64,000 bases of DNA from Microvirga pakistanensis (GTDB lineage Bacteria > Pseudomonadota > Alphaproteobacteria > Rhizobiales > Beijerinckiaceae). This document shows positions 27,997 through 35,874 of the stretch, in pieces. How positions within the stretch are numbered: the first letter of the stretch is position 1; each line of letters begins with the position of its first letter. Both the position numbers and the translations under genes were made by a program. The stretch spans positions 186,001-250,000 of the forward strand of contig NZ_SPJX01000469.1 in assembly GCF_004458765.1 (NCBI RefSeq), written 5' to 3'. A model generated the notes under the pieces. The model was given only the letters and a program-made list of their open reading frames with translations, was not told the DNA's origin and did not search any database.

Positions 27997-29046
27997 TCAT
28001 GTCCGGGCCATGGCCCGCCCGGTCCCGCTGTCGATCCACGTCAGGCGCGACGGGTCGACGCTCAGGCCGACCCGCGCTCCCGCGTCCACCTTGGCGGTCG
28101 GCGGCGCGACGATCCGTGCGAGCTGCCCGTCGATGGAACCCGTCAGGAGCAGGTGAGATCCCATCGGCTCCACGACCCTCACGTCGAACGGAATACCCGC
28201 CCCGTCCGCCGTCAAACTTGCATCCTCGCCCCGCAACCCGAGCTCGATGTCCCCGCCTGCAACCGGGCACGGGAGCACGGCCGCGCCGATCTGCGCTTTG
28301 CCCTGGGCGCAGCGGACCTTGATGAAATTCATCGGCGGGCTGCCGATGAAGCCGCCGACGAACCGCGTGGCCGGGGTGGCGTAGATCTCGAGCGGCGACC
28401 CGATCTGGTCGATCTTGCCCCCGTACATCACAGCGATCCGGTCGGCGAGGCCCATGGCCTCGGTCTGGTCATGGGTGACGTAGATCGTGGTCGTGCCGGC
28501 CTCGCGCAGGACCGCCTTGAGCTCCGTGCGCATTTCGAGACGCAGCAGCGCGTCGAGGTTCGACAGCGGCTCGTCCATCAGCAGAACGGCGGGTTCGACC
28601 GCAAGCGCGCGCGCCACGGCGACGCGCTGGCGTTGCCCGCCCGAGAGCTTCGCCGGGTATCGGTCCAGGTAGCCGTCGATATGAAGCAGCGCCGCCGCCC
28701 GCTCCACCTTTCGCCTCACGTCGGCTTGCGACGCCTTCTGCATCCGAAGACCGAAGGCGACGTTCTCGAAAACGGTCATGTGCGGGAAGACGGCGTAGTT
28801 CTGGAACACCATCGCGAGCCGGCGCTTGCGGGGCGCAAGATCGCTCACGTCGCGCCCGCCGATGACGACGCGGCCGGACGATTGCGTCTCCAGCCCGGCG
28901 ATGATGCGCAAGAGCGTGGTCTTGCCGCAGCCCGACGGGCCCAGGAGCGCCACGAACTCACCGTCGTTCACGGTGAGCGAGACCTCCTGCAGGGCCCGGA
29001 AGGAGCCGAACTCCTTGACCACGCGATCAATGACGATATCAGCCAT
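27997..29046 (-). CDS. ugpC: Sugar ABC importer ATPase (MalK/UgpC type)
   Basis: The 349-residue CUT1-type ATPase carries Walker A GPSGCGKTT at residues 36-44, the Q-loop in VFQNYAVFPHMTV, signature LSGGQRQRVAVARAL, Walker B LLMDEPLSNLDA and the H-loop VTHDQTEAMGLA. The C-terminal third is the OB-type regulatory domain (TOBE) with GLRGEDASL. It powers uptake through the two permeases upstream in the operon. The start ATG 29046 directly follows the second permease gene by about ten bases. A long in-frame extension upstream is antisense-like and overlaps the permease, so it is rejected. Confidence 0.93.
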   Translation of the reverse strand: MADIVIDRVVKEFGSFRALQEVSLTVNDGEFVALLGPSGCGKTTLLRIIAGLETQSSGRVVIGGRDVSDLAPRKRRLAMVFQNYAVFPHMTVFENVAFGLRMQKASQADVRRKVERAAALLHIDGYLDRYPAKLSGGQRQRVAVARALAVEPAVLLMDEPLSNLDALLRLEMRTELKAVLREAGTTTIYVTHDQTEAMGLADRIAVMYGGKIDQIGSPLEIYATPATRFVGGFIGSPPMNFIKVRCAQGKAQIGAAVLPCPVAGGDIELGLRGEDASLTADGAGIPFDVRVVEPMGSHLLLTGSIDGQLARIVAPPTAKVDAGARVGLSVDPSRLTWIDSGTGRAMART

Positions 29047-29057
29047 GAAATGCCCCG

Positions 29058-29912
29058 CTATTTGCTGGCGATGCCCCACACCGCGAACAGGTATCTCCTG
29101 ACAGCGAAGATGAAGAGCACGGATGGGATGATGAGGATGAAGCCGCCCGCGAACCGGTAATGCAGCGGGCTCTCGGACAGGATCCGGAGCAGATAGGCGG
29201 TCAGCGTCCGTTCGCGCACGGTGAGGATCGAAGCGGCGAACACCTCGTTCCAGGAAATCACGAACGCGAAGATGGCCGTTGCGGCCAGCCCCGGCAGCGC
29301 CAGGGGCAGAACCACCCGCATGAAGGCCTGGAAGCGCGTGCAGCCGAAGACCCAGGCGGCCTCCTCGTATTCGCGCGGGATCCCCATGAAGAGGCTTTGC
29401 GTCACGAGCGCCGCGAATGGCAGGGCGAGCACCGTGTGGATGAGGGAGACGCCGAACGGCGTGTCGTAGAGGCCCAGTCGGATGAACGACACGGTCAGCG
29501 GCAGCGCCAGGATCGCGAGCGGGAAGGCGCGCGTGAGGAGCACGAGGAGCCTGTAGGCGTTCTGTCCCCGGAACGTGTAGCGGGCCAGCGCATAGCCTGC
29601 GGGCGCCCCGAGGGCGATGGAGAAGAGCACCGTCAGACCGGCGGCGATCAGCGAATTGATCAACGCGTTGAACACGCCCTCGATGGTGAGAAACTGCATC
29701 ATCGGCTCGATGGCCAGGTCGGTCGGCCAGATCGACTTGGGCCAGCGGAATACGCCGAGCCGCCCGCCGAAGGCGCCGAGCGCCACGAAGTAGATCGGTA
29801 CCAGAACCCATGCGAGCAGGGCCACAATCCCCGTCCAAAGCAGGAAGCGGCGAGCGGACGGGAGCGTCGTGCTCCGGCCCGGCTCAAGAACCTTGCTGGT
29901 CGCTGCCGTCAT
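29058..29912 (-). CDS. Sugar ABC importer permease (MalG type)
   Basis: The 284-residue inner membrane protein has six predicted helices. The EAA loop reads EYEEAAWVFGCTRFQAFMRVVLPLALPG, the contact site for the ATPase. A short polar N-terminus precedes the first helix. Its ATG at 29912 overlaps the stop of the preceding permease gene by four bases, showing translational coupling. It pairs with that permease to form the channel. Confidence 0.9.
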   Translation of the reverse strand: MTAATSKVLEPGRSTTLPSARRFLLWTGIVALLAWVLVPIYFVALGAFGGRLGVFRWPKSIWPTDLAIEPMMQFLTIEGVFNALINSLIAAGLTVLFSIALGAPAGYALARYTFRGQNAYRLLVLLTRAFPLAILALPLTVSFIRLGLYDTPFGVSLIHTVLALPFAALVTQSLFMGIPREYEEAAWVFGCTRFQAFMRVVLPLALPGLAATAIFAFVISWNEVFAASILTVRERTLTAYLLRILSESPLHYRFAGGFILIIPSVLFIFAVRRYLFAVWGIASK

Positions 29913-30760
29913 GGCAGTTGCTCCGGACGTGTTCGCAGAACCCGCAGGTAGACGGCCGTGGCGGCCAGCGAGATCGCCATGATCAGAACCGCATAGGCGG
30001 CGGCCACGCCATAGTTCTGGTTGTCGTTCTGCCAGACATAGGCCTCGCCGGCGAGAACCGGGAAGTTCCGCCCTCCGAGCGCATACACGACGGCGAAAAC
30101 CTCGAAGGCCAGAACCGTGCGCAGGATCAGGGCCGATTGCAGGCTGGGCTTGAGGAGCGGCAGGGTGATCCGGCGGAACCGCGTCCAGGGCCGTGCGCCG
30201 AAGATCTCGGCGGCCTCGGAGAACTCCTTGGGGATCAGCTGAAGGCCGGCGATCAGGATCACGAGCACGATGGCGGTGGCGCGCCAGACCTCCGCCATCG
30301 CGATGGCGAAGAACAGAGACCACGGGGTCTCCTGCGAGAGCCAGCCGGTCGGCCCGGGAATGAGCCCGAGGGCGTAAAGCGCCGAGTTGAGGTAGCCCGT
30401 ATTCTGGAGAAGCGCGAGCCACGCCAGACCAGCCGCGAGGTCGGAGATGCCGAGCGGAATGGTGAGCACCCAGAGGACGAGATCCCGTCCCTTGTCGAGT
30501 TTCGTCACCATGGTGGCCATGGCGAGCGCCAGCACGACCTGGATCGGCACGACGACAAGGGTCAGCAGGAACGTGTTGCTGACGGCGAGCGAGAAATTCA
30601 GGTCGCCGGCCATGCGCTGATAGTTCTCGAGCGAGAGGCCATCGCCCGCCGAGACCGACAGCCACACCGTCTGAACGAGCGGCACGAGGAACAACGCGCC
30701 CAGAAAAATGACCGACGGCGCAATCAGCGCATAGGGAATCCAGGACGTGCGCGCAGGCAT
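29909..30760 (-). CDS. Sugar ABC importer permease (MalF type)
   Basis: The 283-residue membrane protein starts MPARTSWIPY at 30760 with GGAG upstream; the longer frame to 30817 crosses a strong hairpin and is rejected. Six helices are visible, and the EAA loop is EFSEAAEIFGARPWTRFRRITLPLLKP. It is the first permease of the importer and is separated from the binding-protein gene by a 66-base gap holding a stable stem-loop. Confidence 0.9.
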   Translation of the reverse strand: MPARTSWIPYALIAPSVIFLGALFLVPLVQTVWLSVSAGDGLSLENYQRMAGDLNFSLAVSNTFLLTLVVVPIQVVLALAMATMVTKLDKGRDLVLWVLTIPLGISDLAAGLAWLALLQNTGYLNSALYALGLIPGPTGWLSQETPWSLFFAIAMAEVWRATAIVLVILIAGLQLIPKEFSEAAEIFGARPWTRFRRITLPLLKPSLQSALILRTVLAFEVFAVVYALGGRNFPVLAGEAYVWQNDNQNYGVAAAYAVLIMAISLAATAVYLRVLRTRPEQLP

Positions 30761-30787
30761 GACGCCACTCCGTTCACGATGGAAGAC

Positions 30788-30815
30788 GATCCGGCGGGAC
30801 GGGCCCCGCCGGATC
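30788..30815 (-). other. Intercistronic stem-loop after binding-protein gene
   Basis: GATCCGGCGGG at 30788-30798 and CCCGCCGGATC at 30805-30815 form a perfect 11-base-pair stem with a 6-base loop. It lies just after the binding-protein stop and before the first permease, with no T-run. Such hairpins commonly protect the upstream mRNA so that the binding protein is made in excess over the membrane subunits. Confidence 0.7.
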
Positions 30816-30826
30816 AAGGACGCCGA

Positions 30827-32110
30827 TCATTGCACCGGGCAGCCGCCCTGGCTGGGCTTGTCGGGGGCCCAGCACGGAGCTCCCGTATCCTTCATGAGGG
30901 TCTCGAGCACCTTGGCCTGGGCCTCGAGCACGTCCTGCACCGGCTCGTTGCGCAGAACGATGCGCTGGAACGTATCCATATAGACCTTGTTGAACTCGCC
31001 GCCCTTGGCGCCCAATCCCACAGGCAGGAGCGACACGACCGCATCCTTGGCGCCCTGCGTCGCGGCGACGGCTCCGGCCAGGAGCTTGATGCCCGGCGCC
31101 AGATCTTGCGGGAGCTCCGCCTTGACGACCGGGAAGAAGCCGACTTCGGCCGCGGTCGCGATCTGCGTTTCGGGCTTGGTCATGTGCTCGATCACGGCGA
31201 CGCCGCCGGCGCGGTTCGGTGCATCCTTCGGGATCGCCAGGCCGGCGATGACGGGCATGTAGCCCCTGCCCTTCGGACCCGCGGGCGCCGGGAAAGCCAC
31301 GAACTGATCGGGCTGCAGGGTCAGGGCCTCCTTAACGCGGGCGATGTGGTCCCATGCGATCCACACCTCGCCGGACAGCAGGGGCTCCTGCATGAAGTTG
31401 TAATTGGTGGAGTTCGGGTTCGAGACGGTCCAGAGCTCCTTCATGGCGTTCCAGCCTGCCTCGGCATCCGCCGATTTGAAGGGCGTCACCACACCGCCCG
31501 TGAAGGACGGATAGAAATAGCCCTGGAAGAAGCGGGCCATGAGGCCCGTCGGACCGGCCGGAAAGCCGAGCCGGCGCTGGCCGGTCTTGTCGGCGATATT
31601 CTTGGCCCATTGCCGGAGCTGCGCATAGGTGAGCGTGTTCACGTCGGCGCCTTCGGGCAGGTATTGCAGCGCCTGCTTGTTGGCGACCATCACGTAGGTC
31701 GCCTGCATCCAGGGGATGTATTGCTGCTGACCCGTGCCGAGCTTTCCGAGTTCCATCAGGTTCGCCGGTATGCCGCGGTCAGCCAGCTTCGCGGCCACGT
31801 CGTCGATGGGCTGGAGATCGGCCGGAACATGCGGCTGCAGCTCACCGTGCAGGGCGCCGACAACGCTGGCGGTGCGCTTGCCGGCCTGGGTCTCGGCCTT
31901 CATGCGGACGGCAAAGGCCGGCGGCTCGTCGACCACATAGGTCGTCTTCCCGGACAACCCTTTCAGCAGCACGTCGCGAACTTTGCTCGCCTCTTCGATG
32001 GGACGGAGCTGCGTGGAGTAGAAGATCGTTTCCTGCGCCTGGGCGACGGTGAGTCCTCCCAAAAGGGCCGTCGCCGCCATCATGGCGCGCAGAGATCCTG
32101 GGTTTGTCAT
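30827..32110 (-). CDS. Periplasmic sugar-binding protein of ABC importer
   Basis: The 427-residue CUT1-type extracellular solute-binding protein (family 1 fold) has a signal peptide ending AQAQE near residue 26. The body is typical of the family, with YIPWMQATYVMVANKQAL, a tryptophan-containing SGEVWIAWDHIARV segment and VIAGLAIPKDAPN. The ligand cannot be read directly. The operon ends in a glucosylglycerate/mannosylglycerate-type hydrolase, so an alpha-glycoside compatible solute is a reasonable guess. GGAGGAAGG precedes the ATG. It is the first gene of the operon, followed by the stem-loop and the two permeases. The C-terminal tail has two cysteines that may form a disulfide. Confidence 0.88.
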   Translation of the reverse strand: MTNPGSLRAMMAATALLGGLTVAQAQETIFYSTQLRPIEEASKVRDVLLKGLSGKTTYVVDEPPAFAVRMKAETQAGKRTASVVGALHGELQPHVPADLQPIDDVAAKLADRGIPANLMELGKLGTGQQQYIPWMQATYVMVANKQALQYLPEGADVNTLTYAQLRQWAKNIADKTGQRRLGFPAGPTGLMARFFQGYFYPSFTGGVVTPFKSADAEAGWNAMKELWTVSNPNSTNYNFMQEPLLSGEVWIAWDHIARVKEALTLQPDQFVAFPAPAGPKGRGYMPVIAGLAIPKDAPNRAGGVAVIEHMTKPETQIATAAEVGFFPVVKAELPQDLAPGIKLLAGAVAATQGAKDAVVSLLPVGLGAKGGEFNKVYMDTFQRIVLRNEPVQDVLEAQAKVLETLMKDTGAPCWAPDKPSQGGCPVQ

Positions 32111-32554
32111 TGTCCTTCCTCCGTTGGTCCCGTTTTATTCGCACCTCGCCTCGGGTCCAAAAGGCCGGGTGCATCCATCTCGACCATCGGCTCACGCGCC
32201 TCTCCTCGAACCTGATGAACCGAGAAAATGGTGTGTGGGTCACGACGACCCCGCCCGACCAGTCGTGCTAGGCGAGGGACTGCGTGCTGCTGAAGCGTAT
32301 TCGGCATGGATCGCCTCCCCGCCCCACCACGCGTGGCAGGCGGGGCCTTTGGACCACCGGCCGGAGCTTGTGACGGCAGCGTCACCGACAGCCCCAGCAG
32401 TCGCGGGAAATGCTTCTGGTGTGCCAAGCGCGTCGGGCCCTCCACGATGGAGATAACACCCAAAATGCTCGGGATCGTCAACTCGACCTCAGCCGATATA
32501 TCGTAGGGGCTCGGAATACCCGATTGCCGTTCGGGAACCCGCCTTGCGCTCTGG
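32111..32554. other. Intergenic region, 444 bases
   Basis: This is upstream of the ABC operon and downstream of the ialB-like gene, both on the minus strand. It should hold the promoter of the importer operon. A minus-strand open stretch near 32440-32510 (reading VELTIPSILGVISIVEG) has some protein character but no start, partner motif or continuation, so it may be a decayed fragment. Nothing else is identified. Confidence 0.4.
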
Positions 32555-33052
32555 CTATCGGCATCCCTGCCGCGCCTTGCGCATCGTGGCGGTGAAGCCT
32601 CGCAGAGGGAAACTGTACGTGGTTTTGTTGCCGCGCCGGGATGTTGCTTCGACAACCGCCACACGGCCTTTTTCGAGAGCGCGCACGAACTCGGCCTCAC
32701 GCTCGGTTCGGCGCAGCCAGGCATAATTGTCGCGCGGGATCATCGTGAAGGTCTTGCCATCCACGGCAACGCGAATGGCCACCGGTGCCAGTCGATAGCC
32801 TGTTTGCAGGCTTGCTTCGGTCCGGGCCTTCCCGCCCTTGAGCGAGCGGACAAACAATGTCACCCGGCCGTGATCGAGATGTTCAGGCTTCTTCGATGCG
32901 GCATCCGAAAACACATAGCAGGCGCGCGCATTGCCCTCCTGGGTCCTCCAAGCACTCCAGCTCTCGTTCGAACCAAGCATGCGGGGATTCTGCGCCAATG
33001 CGCAGGTGCTCGAGAGGACGACGATTGCAAGGGCCGTGCTGGTGACTTTCAT
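32555..33052 (-). CDS. IalB-like (invasion-associated locus B) exported protein
   Basis: This encodes 165 residues with a clear signal peptide (cleavage after CALA, about residue 20). The rest fits the IalB family: SWSAWRTQEGNARACYVFSDA near the N-terminus, a central FVRSL and GYRLAPVAIRVAVDGKTFTMI, and a final FPLRGFTATM with a C-terminal cysteine. Two cysteines (about 44 and 164) may bond. IalB homologues are widespread periplasmic proteins in Hyphomicrobiales; the name comes from Bartonella and does not imply virulence here. It is single, with no coupled neighbour. Confidence 0.8.
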   Translation of the reverse strand: MKVTSTALAIVVLSSTCALAQNPRMLGSNESWSAWRTQEGNARACYVFSDAASKKPEHLDHGRVTLFVRSLKGGKARTEASLQTGYRLAPVAIRVAVDGKTFTMIPRDNYAWLRRTEREAEFVRALEKGRVAVVEATSRRGNKTTYSFPLRGFTATMRKARQGCR

Positions 33053-33267
33053 CTACGAGATACTCGCCTTTGGGGTTGCAGGAGCCCGCAACCTTCCAAG
33101 GCAATGTTACCCATTCGTAAATTTCGCAGCGGCCGGCACGCCGACGATGGCGGCGGCGTGAATTTCTCCAGCGTCCAGAACAGGTTGTCGGCTCATCAAC
33201 AGCTTGTGAACGCCCTGCGCCACCGATCGCCGCCGTTGCATCGGACGTGGCTCGGCGACGCCTCACC

Positions 33268-33885
33268 TTAAAGGGGCTGATCACGCCTCTCGCTCTGTGC
33301 CGCCATAACCTTCGCTGCTCGGGTCAAAGCCAGGAGCGTCTGAGCCTGCAGTTCGCCCGTCACCTGCAGCCCGGCGGCCCGCTGGAAAGCCTCGATGGCC
33401 TCCCGTGTTGATGGTCCCAACTCACCGTCGGCCTTGAGGGCACCGAAGCGGAGCTGGGTCAAAGCCTCCTGCGCTGCCATCACGTCCTGTTTCGTGGGGC
33501 GCGGCTTGATTCCCAGAACTTCAGGCGCAAGCCCTCCGACCTGGGAGAGGCCGGGCTGGGCCGCCGCAGCCACTTGATCTCGCAGCTTCGCCAGTTCCGC
33601 GTCCGTCTCGGACTTGAGACGCTGCATCTCCTGCTGAGCCGCCGAGAGCGCATTCCGCAGGTTCCCGACCGCCTCTGCACTTTCCTCGGCCTTCTGCCGC
33701 TCTGCCGTGAACCGTGTCTGATAATCCTCGAGAGCGGCAGCCTGCGCGCGCAATTGCTCCTGCAATACGGCCCGGTTCAAGGAGGAGTGGGCATAGGCAC
33801 CCCAACCGGCGATTCCCGCCAGTGCCAGAACAGACCCAATGATGCGGTTGGATAAGGGGAATGATCCTCTCTGCTTTAGAGACAC
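33268..33885 (-). CDS. Membrane-anchored coiled-coil protein with peptidoglycan-binding domain
   Basis: This encodes 205 residues from a GTG at 33885 with AAGGACG upstream. Residues about 13-31 form one transmembrane helix. Residues about 40-108 are a charged coiled coil rich in Gln, Glu and Ala. Residues about 130-190 are a PG_binding_1 domain (AAQEALTQLRFG, DGELGPSTREAIEAFQRAAGL). The layout places the C-terminus in the periplasm, bound to peptidoglycan. No catalytic domain is present. The next gene to the right, on the opposite strand, has the same architecture, so the two are divergent paralogues. The function is unknown; an envelope-tethering role is inferred. Confidence 0.78.
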   Translation of the reverse strand: MSLKQRGSFPLSNRIIGSVLALAGIAGWGAYAHSSLNRAVLQEQLRAQAAALEDYQTRFTAERQKAEESAEAVGNLRNALSAAQQEMQRLKSETDAELAKLRDQVAAAAQPGLSQVGGLAPEVLGIKPRPTKQDVMAAQEALTQLRFGALKADGELGPSTREAIEAFQRAAGLQVTGELQAQTLLALTRAAKVMAAQSERRDQPL

Positions 33886-34172
33886 GGTACGTCCTTCTAC
33901 ATGATGATCCAGGCTGGCGATAATCGCCTCAGCGACAACCTAGGGACAATCGTGGTCAAACCATGACCTCGGTCACCTCGGCCCCGTGTGGACGGCGTGT
34001 TCCGCAGGGCCGCTTGATCTCGGTCTTTTAACGTTTGACTTACCTGTCGAATGCATAAGGAAAGGCTCTTTTCCCACTTCGTGAACCAACGCCAGGTCGC
34101 CACTTCGAAGCTGCATCGAGCCGCTTTTGCACCTGGCTGTGTGGCACCGCGCAAGACGCACGAGGAGAAATG

Positions 34173-34775
34173 ATGTCGCCGCGATACGAATCTGAGCACA
34201 GGACCTTCAGCCGTGTGATCACCTTGGCACTTGCCTTGGGAGCGGCCACAGGATGGGGGATGTGGTTCGTCTCCGGCCAGTGGTCCGGCCGGACCGAGCG
34301 GGAGCTCAGAGAGCAGCTTTCCACGCTGACCCAGAGCCAGATGCAGTTGCTGCACGAACGCGAGATGGCCGAAGCCGCAGGAAATGACGTCGCCTCTCTC
34401 CAGTCACAAATCGCCTCCTTGCGAAAGGAGTTCGACGACTTGTCGCAGCAGCGCGACCGGATGCAGGCGGAGCGCCGTGCGGCCGGAGCGGGGGGCCCGG
34501 GCAACGTCGCCGCGAAACCCGATCACGACAGCGTGACGGAGACGGGATCGACCACGACGCTCGATCACCCGGAAAAGGTCTTCGTCGCCACGGCCCAGAA
34601 AGCGCTCACCAAGCTTGGTTATGGCCCGCTTTCCGCCGATGGCGTCATGGGACCGGGCACCCGGCGGGCTATCGAGGAGTTTCAGTACAAGAACGGTCTG
34701 CCCGTCACCAAGGAACTCGATACGGCGACATTGCAGCGCCTCGGAGAGGTCGACAGCGTGGCCGCAGCCGACTGA
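34173..34775 (+). CDS. Membrane-anchored coiled-coil protein with peptidoglycan-binding domain (paralogue)
   Basis: This encodes 200 residues. Two ATGs stand in a row at 34170 and 34173; AGGAG is better spaced to the second. One membrane helix (about residues 14-34, ALALGAATGWGMWFVSG) is followed by a Gln/Glu/Arg coiled coil to about residue 100, a polar linker, and a C-terminal PG_binding_1 domain (TAQKALTKLGYGPLSADGVM, GPGTRRAIEEFQYKNGLPVT). Order and domain sequence match the divergent gene to the left, indicating duplication and inversion. A compound hairpin follows the stop. Confidence 0.78.
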   Translation: MSPRYESEHRTFSRVITLALALGAATGWGMWFVSGQWSGRTERELREQLSTLTQSQMQLLHEREMAEAAGNDVASLQSQIASLRKEFDDLSQQRDRMQAERRAAGAGGPGNVAAKPDHDSVTETGSTTTLDHPEKVFVATAQKALTKLGYGPLSADGVMGPGTRRAIEEFQYKNGLPVTKELDTATLQRLGEVDSVAAAD

Positions 34776-34795
34776 CGAGAGCATTTTTCACAAGG

Positions 34796-34846
34796 GTCGC
34801 GCCGGTCACGGGAGCGCTGTCGGGCGCGGCCCGACACCGGCGCGAC
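34796..34846. other. Compound nested hairpin
   Basis: GTCGCGCCGGT (34796-34806) pairs with ACCGGCGCGAC (34836-34846), and inside it GTCGGGC (34819-34825) pairs with GCCCGAC (34829-34835) around GCG. The inner stem abuts the right outer arm and a 12-base bulge separates the left arms. It lies 20 bases after the peptidoglycan-binding gene. Without a T-run it is not a standard terminator, but it may still end or protect the transcript. Confidence 0.6.
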
Positions 34847-34956
34847 GACGATCCGCCGATGGCGTCTCATTGCGCCAGCCGCGCCGTCTACTTCCTTTAC
34901 CGTGAGTCCTTGTGTATCCCTGCACGCGACCTTTCATGCTTGGGAGTTCGGGACAC

Positions 34957-35430
34957 ATGAGCCTTGAATCCGTACGTGCGTTTTTCATGGAGAATGCTCC
35001 GGACATCAAGATCATCGAGATGGCGACGAGCACCGCCACGGTCGCGCAGGCCGCGCAGGCACACGGCGTCGCACCGGGGCGGATCGCCAAGACCCTGTCT
35101 CTCCGTGTCGGAGAGCGTACTTTCCTGGTCGTGACGAGAGGCGACGTCCGGCTCGACAACAAGAAGGTGAAGGCCACCTTCGGGGGAAAGGCCTCGATGC
35201 TGGACGCCGATCAGGTTCACGCCCTCACCGGGCACCCTGTCGGGGGCGTCTGCCCGTTCGGTCTTGCCACCCCCCTGCCCGTCTATTGCGACATCTCTCT
35301 CAAGGCTTTCGACGAGGTCGTTCCGGCCGCGGGCTCCATCCACGCAGCCGTGCGGATTGGCCCCGAGCGAATGGCCAGCCTCGCGGGGGCCGATTGGGTC
35401 GATGTCTGTCAGGATCCCTCCCCTGTCTAG
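34957..35430 (+). CDS. YbaK/EbsC-family aminoacyl-tRNA deacylase
   Basis: This encodes 157 residues starting MSLESVRAFF at 34957, with TTGGGAG upstream. It is a full-length YbaK-like domain: KTLSLRVGERTFLVVTRGDVRLDNKKVKATFGGKA carries the conserved lysine, and HPVGGVCPFGL is the substrate-pocket motif. Family members hydrolyse mischarged Cys- or Ala-tRNA(Pro) and related species. It is a stand-alone protein, not fused to ProRS. It is monocistronic; a degenerate intergenic palindrome starts two bases after its stop. Confidence 0.88.
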   Translation: MSLESVRAFFMENAPDIKIIEMATSTATVAQAAQAHGVAPGRIAKTLSLRVGERTFLVVTRGDVRLDNKKVKATFGGKASMLDADQVHALTGHPVGGVCPFGLATPLPVYCDISLKAFDEVVPAAGSIHAAVRIGPERMASLAGADWVDVCQDPSPV

Positions 35431-35431
35431 G

Positions 35432-35480
35432 GCATCGGACGTGACAGGTGGCTTCCACTTTTGGGCTCCAATCCGATGCT
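35432..35480. repeat. Intergenic palindromic repeat, diverged copy
   Basis: GCATCGGA at 35432-35439 and TCCGATGC at 35472-35479 are inverted and enclose TTCCACTTTTGGG. The same ends and the same CCACTTTTGGG core occur in the second palindrome of the copies at 56362-56472 and 61432-61532. The left inner arm is decayed here. Found directly after the ybaK-like gene. Confidence 0.6.
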
Positions 35481-35560
35481 CCACCCGTGGGGAGCGCATC
35501 GTTCGGCGCGGCTCCCTGGGTCCGCGCGATGCGCCAGGACTACGGGTCCAGAAAAATTGC

Positions 35561-35611
35561 CCTGTTAACCTTAAGCATAGTTGCAGAATCTGATCCGGTT
35601 TGGTTAACAGG
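35561..35611 (+). promoter_or_regulatory. 10-base inverted repeat before a 38-codon ORF
   Basis: CCTGTTAACC (35561-35570) and GGTTAACAGG (35602-35611) are perfect inverted repeats 31 bases apart, with GTTAAC cores. The right arm ends five bases before the ATG of the small ORF. This could be an operator for a dimeric repressor or the ends of a small decayed element. Confidence 0.4.
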
Positions 35612-35616
35612 CTGTC

Positions 35617-35733
35617 ATGTCCGACCGAAACACACATCCCGGCAACGACGCCCTTGCGAAGATCTGCGACCTGTTCGTGCTGCTCGTGGGCATCGGATTG
35701 TTGAGCCTGGCGCTCAACGTTGCTCGTATTTAA
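35617..35733 (+). CDS. Possible 38-residue single-helix membrane protein
   Basis: An ATG at 35617 opens 38 codons ending in TAA at 35731-35733. The N-terminal 18 residues are polar (MSDRNTHPGNDALAKICD) and the rest is one hydrophobic helix (LFVLLVGIGLLSLAL). This is the profile of a small membrane protein. Upstream is AACAGG at a usable but weak ribosome-binding distance, within the inverted repeat. It may be real or chance. Confidence 0.4.
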   Translation: MSDRNTHPGNDALAKICDLFVLLVGIGLLSLALNVARI

Positions 35734-35829
35734 GTTTCTGGCCTCCTTCGCTGATCTTTTTGGGCTGGAGTGGCCTCATCATCCGCCTTCCCGTTTCTGC
35801 CGAGGGGCAAGCCTGCGCACCAGTAAAGA

Positions 35830-35853
35830 TTCCCCGGCCGGAAGGCCGGGGAA
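35830..35853. other. Perfect 10-base-pair hairpin
   Basis: TTCCCCGGCC (35830-35839), a GGAA loop and GGCCGGGGAA (35844-35853) form a perfect stem. It sits between the small plus-strand ORF and the minus-strand RTX remnant. It could terminate convergent transcription or be the hairpin end of a mobile element; no transposase is nearby. Confidence 0.55.
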
Positions 35854-35874
35854 CTCGGAAAGACTTGCGGCTTG

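Noticed and set aside
29047..29838. N-terminal extension of the UgpC-like ATPase
   Set aside because: It overlaps the permease gene on the same strand in another frame and lacks ABC homology.
34025..34070. TTGACT-like -35 upstream of the plus-strand peptidoglycan-binding gene
   Set aside because: No acceptable -10 element at 16-18 bases; the match is not better than chance.
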